A DNA stretch of 31,321 nucleotides, from assembly GCA_913030785.1 (NCBI GenBank), contig CAJWER010000004.1, positions 1-31,321 of the forward strand. The letters are read 5' to 3'. How positions within the stretch are numbered: the first letter of the stretch is position 1; the number at the start of each line of letters is the position of its first letter. The notes under the pieces are model-generated. The model was not told the DNA's origin. It worked only from the letters and a program-made list of their open reading frames with translations, and ran no database searches. Positions 7,720-14,961 of this stretch are shown in pieces. The position numbers and the translations under genes are program-made. Origin of the DNA: an uncultured Chloroflexota bacterium. Lineage in GTDB: Bacteria; Chloroflexota; Dehalococcoidia; Lucifugimonadales; CAJWER01.

Positions 7720-8625
7720 TTGCTGGATGCTGACTCCACAATCCATATGGTCTCCCAGATGAATCCCCTGGACAGGGTGGCTGTGATAGTAGACAGCGCC
7801 GCGTCACTGCCTGACTGGGCAATGGACGATCCGCTACTGCACGTAGTGCCGATGCAGCTAGTAATCGGGGGCCGGACATACCTTGATGGCAAGGAGATGT
7901 CCCCTACCGAGTTCTACCGGCTGCAAAAGGGTTTATCACAAGCGGCTACGACTGCGGCACCAACCCCACAGAACTACGCTTCTGCGTTCGAGGCAGCCGC
8001 ACTGAGTTCGTCTTCCATATTGTGCTTGTGCGTCGCGCGACGATATAGCGTGGCCCATGACTCTGCTCTGCTGGCAGTGCGGCGAGCGCAGCAGTCACTC
8101 CCCGATGTCAAGATCGCCGCACTCGACTCTGGCAGCGCGGCCGGTGGCGAGGGACTCATCGCACTGGAGGCGTTGCGTGCCGCCAATCGGGGTTTGGATC
8201 TCACGGAGGTTGTAAAGGCGGCCCGAGAGGTTGCGGATAAAGTGTCGCTTGTCGCGTTCCTGGACACGTTGTACTACGTGTGGAAGGGAGGGCGCGTGCC
8301 TAGACTCGCATATGCGAGCGCGTCTTTACTTGGTCTCAAACCCATGTTTGAGCTTGCGAGTGGCGAGGTCCGAGCCATTGGCCGTCCGCGCACAAGGGCC
8401 CGAGCGATGCGCAGGCTCGTGGATGCAATGCGAAAGCGCGTCGGCGACCGACCGGTTCACGTCGGGGTCATGCACGGAGACTGCCCTGAAGAAGCCCAGG
8501 AGCTTCGTCAAGTTGTGGAGCTTGAGTTTGACTGCCGCGGGCTCTTCGTGAGCGAATTCACGCCCGTCATGGGAGCCCACACTGGGCCAGGCCTCCTCGG
8601 CCTCGCCTTTTGGGCGCAGGGATAG
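7720..8625 (+). CDS. DegV-family fatty-acid-binding protein
   Basis: DegV/FakB proteins bind a single fatty acid and, in Firmicutes, present it to the kinase FakA; in other phyla the role is unproven. The protein shows the N-terminal AVIVDSAASLP, the TTAAPTPQNY ligand-loop region (TSxPS in many relatives), DTLYYVWKGGRVPR in the middle, and the C-terminal signature PVMGAHTGPGLLGLAFW. Length is normal (about 290 residues). The open frame begins with TTG at 7720, but alignment with the family favours ATG 7759 (MNPLDRVAVIVDS); no candidate start has a good ribosome site, and a weak -10-like TATGGT lies 7 nt before 7759. The Ser-containing lipid loop normally read as SSxLSGTY is replaced by CVARRYSVAHDSA, so headgroup binding may differ. 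No FakA homologue is in the window. Confidence 0.85.
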   Translation: MLDADSTIHMVSQMNPLDRVAVIVDSAASLPDWAMDDPLLHVVPMQLVIGGRTYLDGKEMSPTEFYRLQKGLSQAATTAAPTPQNYASAFEAAALSSSSILCLCVARRYSVAHDSALLAVRRAQQSLPDVKIAALDSGSAAGGEGLIALEALRAANRGLDLTEVVKAAREVADKVSLVAFLDTLYYVWKGGRVPRLAYASASLLGLKPMFELASGEVRAIGRPRTRARAMRRLVDAMRKRVGDRPVHVGVMHGDCPEEAQELRQVVELEFDCRGLFVSEFTPVMGAHTGPGLLGLAFWAQG

Positions 8626-9299
8626 CGCGTGGACTCCAGGTTCACTCTCCCGAAGCCCTGGGTCGGTCCCGGAGCCAGCTTTGCAGCCGTCCCCAAGACC
8701 GACCTCCGAACCGTGAGGGAGGTGTCGCCCCGAATTCGCGTTCGCGACTAGGCCTGACGGAGCCCTGCGTCGCCCATTAAGGGAGACGATCGCGGACGTG
8801 GGCTTGATCCGGAGCATGCACGCAATTATTTGGGTCGGATGGTCCGGTTCCTTCGTCGCCAACCCTTTTCATCTCAGGCTATCGCAACCGCTATTTCAGT
8901 AGCGGGCTTTCGCCTCTATGTTACCCCTCCGTTTTTCGGAGAAGTATTGGAATCGGTACAATAATAGAGTATCAGCCGACCCACATAAGGGACACGTGGG
9001 AAACCACCCTATTTGCTGGTGTTGGTTCTTAATTGGTATCGCTGCTAACACTGACAGACATGGCGGAATTTCGTGCTCAAGCACGGCAACACGCGGCGCA
9101 GCCATATGCAACTGCGAAGGGGCGTCCTGAGTTTATGGAGTGTGTAGACCGTCAATATCTTCCGCTTCCATGTCACCCCAAGTGGGTGAGAAAGATCCGG
9201 GGGAGTGGGCACGTCTCCACCGCTAGATGGATGCGGGTCCCCCGCCCCGGATACTTCGCGGCCTATTCAACATGAGAGACGTCTGGAATCCGCCGCTAC
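8626..9299. other. Long spacer without a confident gene
   Basis: No protein family is recognisable here in any frame. Two hairpins are visible: CCGCTA/TAGCGG with a 6-nt loop at 8888-8905 followed by GCTTT (a weak terminator for the DegV gene) and CTCCG-TTTTT-CGGAG at 8927-8941. A minus-strand frame of about 70 codons (about 8896-9111) contains a single CPLCG motif and no second zinc pair, so I do not call it. A plus-strand frame of about 40 codons follows DegV from GTG 8629 but has no homology that I know. The right part holds an inverted-repeat element listed separately. Confidence 0.5.
9173..9283 (+). repeat. Degenerate inverted-repeat element, copy A
   Basis: This stretch has inverted arms ATCCGGGG (9195-9202) and CCCCGGAT (9245-9252), with weaker pairing further in (GGGGAGTGGGCAC against GGTCCCCCGCCCC). 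Its right arm, GTCCCCCGCCCCGGATACTT plus CG, is nearly the same as the reverse complement of the second element at 30796-30910 (GTCCCCGCCCCAGATACTT plus CG). Both have a CACCC...GAG-type left end and a CATSA-type right end. It looks like an old, diverged copy of a short non-coding dispersed repeat (MITE- or REP-like). Confidence 0.5.
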
Positions 9300-9491
9300 C
9301 TACGGGCTGGTCTGGTGGCTTCTGGCCCTCAGGGACTTTACGATCGCGAGTACACCTGCTGCGACACCTCCTAGAACAAGGATCGCTTCCACCGAATCTA
9401 TGATTCAGTCCACCAGGTCCCAACGCAACAGCAGCCCGGCTGTTATTAGCGCGACGGCTATCAGAACTAGGCTGTTTCTTCCCTCTAGCAT
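9300..9491 (-). pseudogene. Small membrane protein ORF interrupted by an in-frame TGA
   Basis: On the minus strand an ATG at 9491 has a near-perfect ribosome site (AAGGAG, 8 nt spacing) and encodes 28 residues, mostly one hydrophobic helix (SLVLIAVALITAGLLL), ending at TGA 9405-9407. The same frame continues for 34 more codons to TAG 9300-9302 with a second hydrophobic helix (AILVLGGVAAGVLAIV) and a basic end (KSLRARSH). Read with Trp in place of TGA the junction is DLVDWIIDSVEAI, which looks like one natural two-helix protein of 62 residues. Alternatives are a genuine 28-residue peptide followed by a GTG-started second peptide, or a nonsense mutation or sequence error. There is no recognised family. 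Confidence 0.4.
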
Positions 9492-9616
9492 CGCTCTTGC
9501 TCCTTTTGCACCTACTAGGGTCCGGGTGACCCTTCCAATATGAATTACACGTAAGTACAATACAGCACTACTTGTTTGTCAGCAAAGGCATTCTGTTCGC
9601 TCGCTAGTTGGTTCGG

Positions 9617-9639
9617 CCTGTCTGAGGATTCTCTATAAT
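9617..9639 (+). promoter_or_regulatory. -10 element for the transglutaminase-like cluster
   Basis: A perfect TATAAT (9634-9639) lies 29 bp upstream of the ATG at 9669. At the correct 17-bp distance the -35 position is only GTTCGG, so the promoter is -10 driven. A ribosome site AAGG follows 8 nt before the start. It would drive the whole 9669-11888 start of the cluster. Confidence 0.5.
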
Positions 9640-9668
9640 GTTCTGAGCCCTCGGCGAAGGTCACTGGA

Positions 9669-11072
9669 ATGGCGCTCAACCACATATTGCAAGTTGCCGA
9701 CATGGTCACAAGCCGGTCCTTCGCCGTCAGAATATTCCCTGGCGACGAAGTGTTGCCGCTTTGCTCTCTTTTGGACAGCTATCTTAAAAAGCCAGATATC
9801 GACAGGCTCGTGGAGGATTCACGAATTGCGCCAGAGTCGTCCGAGACGCTCCTCTCGATGCAGGACCTGGTATATCTGAGCAGCGATGACGGCTATCTGG
9901 GTGCGATGTTCAACGGCGTAAGTTTCAGGCAGGGCGAGACTCCCATAGAGTTAGAGGAGCAGCCGGTGTTCCGACCTCTAATCGTCGCAGACAAGGAGGT
10001 CCTGCTGGGTGGAGTGGAGATCGACCGTCTGGGCGTCGGGTACGATCGCAATTGGACGGGCTTCGCCAGGCGTAGATGGGAAAGGCATTCGGCGGAATAC
10101 CGCGCATTTGTAGCCGAAACCCTTGAGTCGGTCTATGGAGATGAGCGGGCCGCTGAGATCGAGCAGCACAATTCCCCCGGCTGGAAGGTAGATCTGGTCA
10201 GGGCTTTGGCGAGCCGGATCTGGGAGAGTCCCTTTGAGAACTACTCGAGGTTTATCGGGCACAAGCTCGTATACAAGTCGGGTGACGAAACGGTGCGGAG
10301 CATCATGGACCGCGGGGGCGGAATCTGCTCGGAGAAGGTCCAGGCCCTCAAGTTCCTGACTGATCACTTTGGCATCGAGTCGGAGTATGTGCTGGCGGGG
10401 GCGAATGTACCCGGCCCGGTTCCTGAAGACCGGCTGCGGGAGCTGCTGAGCACGTTCGACTTCCGGTTCGCGCGCCGTCACATGCGTTACTGGCAACACA
10501 CTGCCCTGCTCTATCACATTGACGGGGTTCCCGTGCTGGTGGACGCTACCAACGGCAATGTGCCCTTCCTGTTCGAAGAGGGTGATTCGGCCGAGCGGTT
10601 GCTGAGTTATGAATCGAGAACCTTTGTACCTGTCAGGATGGCCGTTCACGAAGAAAAGTTCTATTACCATCGCGTAGCGCAGGACATCCCCGAAAACCTG
10701 TTCTTCGCCCTTGAGGGCTGGATTCCCCACGTTGACTTGGTGCAGGTCTTCGACAATGAGCTTGGCCTGTGTATCACCGAGGACTACATGGTGACGCCTC
10801 TGGTGTACCGAGCAGAAAAGACTCTGGAGCGGCTGACGCGCGAGTACACACAGGTATGCGACCAAGCGGGGCTTGAATGCGAGGTGTCGCCCACGTGGGA
10901 GATGGAGACAGGCCTGGGATCGGCCTTCGTTGAGGCGCACCCGAGGGCCGCAGCAAAGGTGATGGCCGCAAGGGAGCACCTCTTGGCGCGTTACGACGAC
11001 TGCCACGGGTTCGGACATGAGGCGGGCCTGGTTGTAATCCAGCTTCGCGACCCTGGGGCCGGCGTAGGCTAG
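9669..11072 (+). CDS. Transglutaminase-fold (papain-like) protein
   Basis: This 467-residue protein has no signal peptide or membrane helix. Its centre has the Cys-His-Asp layout of the transglutaminase-like superfamily: C220 in RGGGICSEKVQALKFL followed by GIESEYVLAG, H277 in WQHTALLYHIDG, and D292 in PVLVDATNG. Members act as proteases, amidases, acyltransferases or crosslinkers, so chemistry cannot be fixed from this. The 200-residue N-terminal half and the 150-residue C-terminal half match nothing I recognise; the C-terminus contains a long amphipathic, Glu/Arg-rich helical stretch. It is the first gene of a tight plus-strand cluster, 9 nt ahead of a PaaK-like protein. The combination of a Cys-dependent acyl-transfer fold with an adenylating enzyme two genes on suggests peptide or amide-bond chemistry, which is inference. 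Confidence 0.7.
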   Translation: MALNHILQVADMVTSRSFAVRIFPGDEVLPLCSLLDSYLKKPDIDRLVEDSRIAPESSETLLSMQDLVYLSSDDGYLGAMFNGVSFRQGETPIELEEQPVFRPLIVADKEVLLGGVEIDRLGVGYDRNWTGFARRRWERHSAEYRAFVAETLESVYGDERAAEIEQHNSPGWKVDLVRALASRIWESPFENYSRFIGHKLVYKSGDETVRSIMDRGGGICSEKVQALKFLTDHFGIESEYVLAGANVPGPVPEDRLRELLSTFDFRFARRHMRYWQHTALLYHIDGVPVLVDATNGNVPFLFEEGDSAERLLSYESRTFVPVRMAVHEEKFYYHRVAQDIPENLFFALEGWIPHVDLVQVFDNELGLCITEDYMVTPLVYRAEKTLERLTREYTQVCDQAGLECEVSPTWEMETGLGSAFVEAHPRAAAKVMAAREHLLARYDDCHGFGHEAGLVVIQLRDPGAGVG

Positions 11073-11081
11073 AGGCGACCC

Positions 11082-11888
11082 ATGGCACACAAGACTTACG
11101 ACACGCCAGAGAACGTGGTAGAGCTACTGGACCGCCTCGTGGGTGCAGCGGCTGGCACAGTGTTCTACGACTCGAAGTTGGGCGGACGCCGCAGCGTCGA
11201 TAGCCTTTGGGAATTTCGGTCGCTTCCCATCACTCCTCTGGCGGAACTAAGACGGCAGCGACTGATCGACACATTGGCTCGGCCCGATGAGGTTGAATGG
11301 ATCGTAGGACCGCGGACGGCACGTGTGCGAAAGGCACTGGCCGTTGCGGAAGGGGTGGAGCAGACGGGCGCCCGATACGACGTTTTTCGCGACGCCCTTC
11401 GTGAGGTTGATCCCGAGTCGCTACTACGGAGTTGCGCGGTGATTTCATCTCCGGAACGGCGATACTTTGCGGTGGAGATCAGCACAATCCTGGGATACGT
11501 GGGTATTCAGGCCCACGTGTTCTCGGACACGGACCGGCTGCGTACACGAGAGGTTCTACAGGAGATTTCTCCAGATCTGGTGGTTGTGTTGAGCGACTGG
11601 CTGGCTAGTCCGGATATTCCGACGGAAACACAGGTCTGCGTCACGTTTGATAGGGGCGTACGGTTCATGGAACGAGGCCAGCTCGACGTGTTCCACGTCG
11701 ACGAGCTTGGGTTCCTGGGGCACTCGGCCGATGGGCGGCAGTGGATACTCTATAATGACCTCTACTTGTACGAAAGGTCGGCTTCGGGGTGTCTGGTAGT
11801 GACTGCGCTGCATAATCTGGTTCAGCCGCTACTACGCATAGAAACCGAGGACCCGGCAGAGGGCTTCGGGCTGCCCCTGGCCAAATGA
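11082..11888 (+). CDS. PaaK/ANL-like protein lacking the ATP loop and C-terminal lid (probable pseudoenzyme)
   Basis: The ends of this 268-residue protein follow the phenylacetate-CoA ligase (PaaK) pattern. The N-terminal FYDSKLGG...SLWEFRSLPITPLAELR (residues 28-57) resembles the PaaK entry helix and LPxTxKxDLR motif. The segment VDELGFLGH then SGCLVVTALHNLVQPLLRIETED (residues 206-257) parallels the GxLVVTTL...PLIRYRTGD part. Between them the Ser/Thr/Gly-rich ATP loop (SSGTTG in the ligase encoded two genes downstream) is missing, replaced by EWIVGPRTARVRKAL, and the protein ends before the C-terminal lid domain. It is therefore unlikely to adenylate anything and may instead bind or regulate a substrate or the neighbouring ligase. 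A good ribosome site (GAGG, 6 nt spacing) precedes its ATG. No frameshift signs are seen and it reads as an intact gene. Confidence 0.55.
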   Translation: MAHKTYDTPENVVELLDRLVGAAAGTVFYDSKLGGRRSVDSLWEFRSLPITPLAELRRQRLIDTLARPDEVEWIVGPRTARVRKALAVAEGVEQTGARYDVFRDALREVDPESLLRSCAVISSPERRYFAVEISTILGYVGIQAHVFSDTDRLRTREVLQEISPDLVVVLSDWLASPDIPTETQVCVTFDRGVRFMERGQLDVFHVDELGFLGHSADGRQWILYNDLYLYERSASGCLVVTALHNLVQPLLRIETEDPAEGFGLPLAK

Positions 11889-11889
11889 G

Positions 11890-12987
11890 TTGAATAGTTA
11901 TCGGGCGAGGACGACACCTACGATGTTCTACTCACTAACACGAATGATCCGGCAGATGCGACGTCGCAAGGAGGTTGGCGTTGCGGTCCTGCTCGGAGTC
12001 ATCACAATTAGCATTGTGGGGAACACGCTAACATTCTATTTTTTCGATCGTGTGGAACGCCCCGAAATCACGATCTGGGACGGTCTATGGTTTAGCGTGG
12101 TGTCGATCACCACAATTGGATACGGCGATATCTCGTCTACGACCCTGGGCGGACGGATTGGGACGGCGTTTTTCATCGTCTTGGTGGGCCTGGCGACATT
12201 CACGACCGCGATCGGGATGGCGGTGGATTGGATCGCGGATTCCCGGCAAAAGGAGCGCACGGGTATGGGTAAATCGGGCCTTAGAGGCCATTTGATGATC
12301 ATCAATTTCCCGGGCGAGTCCCGGGTTCGGGCGGTCATCAAAGAGTATCGTGACGACGTGTATCACGGGTCCGCGGAAGTAGTCATCATGTCCGACAAGC
12401 TCATGGAGCTGCCGTTCCACATCGACGGCGTATCGTTCATTCGCGGAGACCCTCTTGATGAGGAGACTCACAAGCGGGCCAACATCGCGCGTGCAGGACA
12501 GGCGATCATCCTTAGCCCCAGCCACGAGGATCCGAGAAGTGACAGCCTCGTGGCCTCGATTGCGTTCGTGATGAACAACATGAACCCGGAGATAGACATC
12601 GTCGTGGAGTGCCTTGACTTTAAGCATACCGCACTTTTCAACGTGTCGGACCGCGTCAGTCTGGTCTATACCCTGCAACTAGCCAACAATCTGCTGGTTC
12701 AGGAGGCTCAGGATCCTGGCGTGAGCATGGTGACTCAGGCGATCACAAGCAATCAGATCGAAGGGACAATCTCTACCACCTTCGTGGAATCCACTCCGAC
12801 TGAGGCCAAGCCCTATGTCGGCGTAGCCAAGCAACTGCTGGATAACGGAATTAACCTGGTCGGGGTCGTAAGGGACCGCACTGCGAAGGTGAGTTTCGAC
12901 GGGATCAATCTCGCTGAGGGGGATGGTCTGGTGTATGTCGCCAAGACTCGGCTCTCCTGGAAAGCCTTGCAAGGCCTATTGTCGTGA
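11890..12987 (+). CDS. Two-helix potassium channel with RCK (TrkA-N/TrkA-C) domain
   Basis: Membrane helix 1 (about residues 29-52), a pore loop with the selectivity filter TTIGYGD (74-80) and helix 2 (about 88-115) form a classical 2-TM K+ channel subunit. From about residue 131 a cytoplasmic RCK domain follows (GHLMIINFPGESRVRAV, then VSFIRGDPLDEETHKRANI and QAIILSP), and a TrkA-C-like domain at the end (VGVAKQLLDNGINLVGVVRD...EGDGLVYVA). The Rossmann glycine motif is weak (INFPGES), so NAD binding is doubtful. The open frame begins with TTG 11890, one base after the previous stop; ATG 11923 is the more likely start (MFYSLTRMIRQM). Its place within the adenylating/acyltransferase cluster and next to a universal stress protein suggests control of K+ flux in response to a small ligand or stress, but that is inference. 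Confidence 0.93.
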   Translation: MNSYRARTTPTMFYSLTRMIRQMRRRKEVGVAVLLGVITISIVGNTLTFYFFDRVERPEITIWDGLWFSVVSITTIGYGDISSTTLGGRIGTAFFIVLVGLATFTTAIGMAVDWIADSRQKERTGMGKSGLRGHLMIINFPGESRVRAVIKEYRDDVYHGSAEVVIMSDKLMELPFHIDGVSFIRGDPLDEETHKRANIARAGQAIILSPSHEDPRSDSLVASIAFVMNNMNPEIDIVVECLDFKHTALFNVSDRVSLVYTLQLANNLLVQEAQDPGVSMVTQAITSNQIEGTISTTFVESTPTEAKPYVGVAKQLLDNGINLVGVVRDRTAKVSFDGINLAEGDGLVYVAKTRLSWKALQGLLS

Positions 12988-13016
12988 GAGGTGGTCGTGT
13001 CGCGTCGAAGTTCGGT

Positions 13017-13025
13017 TGTTATAGT
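13017..13025 (+). promoter_or_regulatory. Extended -10 promoter inside the cluster, near-leaderless
   Basis: TGTTATAGT (TG-N-TATAGT) ends 8 nt before the ATG at 13034, with no recognisable -35 and no ribosome site. Transcription would begin close to the start codon. The same layout is found ahead of mnmA and the thiE fusion. Confidence 0.5.
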
Positions 13026-13033
13026 ACGGATAC

Positions 13034-14314
13034 ATGGAAGGGCACGCGATCACGAATACGCTTGTGAAGACGCTCGGGGAGCCCTTTGCAGGCGCCCGAG
13101 CCGCGCTGCGCCCCGTCCTGATCCACGCCCACTCTCAATTCAGCGTATATCGCGAGTCCATGGCCAAGGCTGGAATCTCTGCACGCGAACTGCACACATG
13201 TGACCCGTTGAGGCTATTGGAAGCGCTGGCCCCCCTTGAAGGAGACGCCTTCTACCGACTCGCCGACGAGGCCTTTGTTACGGCAGACGAGGTAGTGGAC
13301 CTCGAGGCGTCTTCAGGGACCACCGGACACCGCAAGAGGCGGGCGATCACCTATCGTGATGAGATCGTGGAGTCCAAGTTCCTGGCGCGCCTATTTCGCG
13401 TGTGCGGTCTTGGCGACACTGACCTTGTTGCGTGCCTGGATACCGGGCCGCTAACGCTGATGGTCTCATTCACCCGTGCTCTCGAAGAGATGGGGGTTGC
13501 CGAGGCCTATGCCCTTTCAGCCGGTCCCGACCCTGCCGCAACGATCGATAACCTACTTGTGCTGGACCCCACTGTCATCGTCACGGTGCCATCGGTATTA
13601 GAACGATGCCTGGATATCCTGGTTCGCGGACTCGCGGGGCGTCCGAATGCAAAATTGCGTGCGCTGGTGTACGTTGGCGAGCCGCTTCGAAGTGCAACGC
13701 ATGCGCGCCTTGTAGACGACCTGGGACTCGAGGTCTTCGCCTATTACGGTGCATCGGAGACATCGGCCCTGGGGATCGAGTGCCAGGCCCACGACGGCAT
13801 CCACCTTTTCAACGAACAGAACTTCTTCGAGATTTCGACTGAGGGACCGGGCGACACCCACGGAAGACTATTGGTAACCACCCTTCATCAGGAAGGGCTT
13901 CCGTTGCTCAGATACTCCCTGGGCGATTTGGTGAAGTTGCGGTCCGGACCGTGTGCCTGTGGCCTGCCAGACCCCAGAGTGGACGTGATCGGGAGAACGG
14001 ACGGCAGTGTGTCGCTGCTCGGCGTCAAGGTGTCCTACGACGGTATCCGGCGGGCGGCATACCGCGAGATGAGCACTCAGGGGCTGATCGAGGTGGTACT
14101 CAGTGACGATGACGGAGACAAGATGACCATCGTGCTCCCGAATGACATGGCCGCTGATGAGCTACTTATCAGACGCTCACTCACCGGTAAGGAGCCCGAA
14201 CTGGCGTATCTGTTCGCTGGGAAATTTGTGGAGTTGGAGTTGACCTTTGCCAACGATGCCCATTTCCAGGACGCACGTAAGGAAAAGCGTGTCGTAGATC
14301 TGAGGAGGGGCTGA
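13034..14314 (+). CDS. PaaK-like adenylate-forming ligase (ANL superfamily)
   Basis: This 426-residue protein resembles phenylacetate-CoA ligase/coenzyme F390 synthetase enzymes, which activate a carboxylate with ATP and pass it to CoA or an amine. The ATP loop EASSGTTGHRKR (91-102) is intact, as are YYGASETSALGIEC (237-250), the acyl-adenylate motif LVVTTL...LPLLRYSLGD (280-298), the hinge-type GRTDGS (320-325), and a C-terminal lid domain to 426. A Cys-x-Cys pair (C307, C309) follows the RYSLGD motif, as in other PaaK members that carry a zinc site. The substrate is unknown. It follows the channel gene by 46 bp with its own extended -10, and its stop overlaps the GNAT gene by one base (TGATG). 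It is likely to be the catalytic partner of the ATP-loop-less paralogue at 11082-11888. Confidence 0.85.
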   Translation: MEGHAITNTLVKTLGEPFAGARAALRPVLIHAHSQFSVYRESMAKAGISARELHTCDPLRLLEALAPLEGDAFYRLADEAFVTADEVVDLEASSGTTGHRKRRAITYRDEIVESKFLARLFRVCGLGDTDLVACLDTGPLTLMVSFTRALEEMGVAEAYALSAGPDPAATIDNLLVLDPTVIVTVPSVLERCLDILVRGLAGRPNAKLRALVYVGEPLRSATHARLVDDLGLEVFAYYGASETSALGIECQAHDGIHLFNEQNFFEISTEGPGDTHGRLLVTTLHQEGLPLLRYSLGDLVKLRSGPCACGLPDPRVDVIGRTDGSVSLLGVKVSYDGIRRAAYREMSTQGLIEVVLSDDDGDKMTIVLPNDMAADELLIRRSLTGKEPELAYLFAGKFVELELTFANDAHFQDARKEKRVVDLRRG

Positions 14315-14961
14315 TGGTCCTGCAGGCCGCCGGTCTCGCTGTTAGATGGGTAACGGGCGGTGAGGTCGCCGTCGAGGCTCACAGCCTGCTGCAGGAAAAC
14401 CTCGGTCCAGCTAACGTGGAAGACCTGGCGACGTTTATAAAAACAATAGGCCCATCGCGCGATGATCGCGCTATGACCAGAATGTTGTGCGCTTTTGACG
14501 ATAGTGGGGTGCTGGCAGTAGTGGCAGGAGCCCGCCTCGGGAGGCTGAACGCCGCGATGCTGCTCTACTCTGCGGTCCGCAATGACATGCGGCGCAAGGG
14601 CGTGTATTCCGCGCTGCGGTCGAAGGTGCTGGACGCTCTCCGCGACGAGGATGCGCGGCCCTTAGACTACGTCGTATCGGAGCTCGAGCCTGAAGGAATC
14701 TTGTGGCGTTACTACCGTAAACACTGGAATGCCTGGATCGTCCCGTGCGATTACCGCGTGCCTGATACGCAGGGGCTCACACCCAGACTCTTAGATCTGG
14801 TCATAGTGCCGGGTGAGAGACGACCAGGATTAGACGAAATCGCGGAGATCGTCCGTGAGGTGTACGAGGGCGTGTACCGGCTCGTCCCTGCAGATAGCAG
14901 CGACGAGTATCTGTCCGTAATACAATCGATCCGAAACGATGGGCCCGAACCAGGGGCGTGA
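14314..14961 (+). CDS. GNAT-family N-acetyltransferase-like protein
   Basis: This is a 215-residue protein of GNAT type. The acyl-CoA-binding motif A is seen as LLYSAVRNDMRRKGVYSAL (about 84-101), with the strand-helix pattern expected and RRKG at 93-96. Upstream is the strand GVLAVVAGARLG, downstream PLDYVVSELEPEGILWRYYRK, typical of the motif B region. The rest is unremarkable and the acceptor is unknown. A strong ribosome site (GGAGGGG, 3-4 nt spacing) overlaps the end of the ligase gene, and translation is probably coupled. Encoding a CoA-dependent acyltransferase directly after an acyl-activating enzyme suggests the two act in series. Confidence 0.75.
   Translation: MVLQAAGLAVRWVTGGEVAVEAHSLLQENLGPANVEDLATFIKTIGPSRDDRAMTRMLCAFDDSGVLAVVAGARLGRLNAAMLLYSAVRNDMRRKGVYSALRSKVLDALRDEDARPLDYVVSELEPEGILWRYYRKHWNAWIVPCDYRVPDTQGLTPRLLDLVIVPGERRPGLDEIAEIVREVYEGVYRLVPADSSDEYLSVIQSIRNDGPEPGA

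Noticed and set aside
8629..8751. Plus-strand frame of about 40 codons just after the DegV gene
   Set aside because: GTG start without a ribosome site, no recognisable pattern; too short to support.
8896..9111. Minus-strand 71-codon frame with CPLCG
   Set aside because: It has only one Cys pair, no convincing start or ribosome site, and no family resemblance.
9978..11090. Long open frame of 370 codons on the minus strand
   Set aside because: It is antisense to the transglutaminase-fold gene, which has clear motifs and a ribosome site; this frame has neither.
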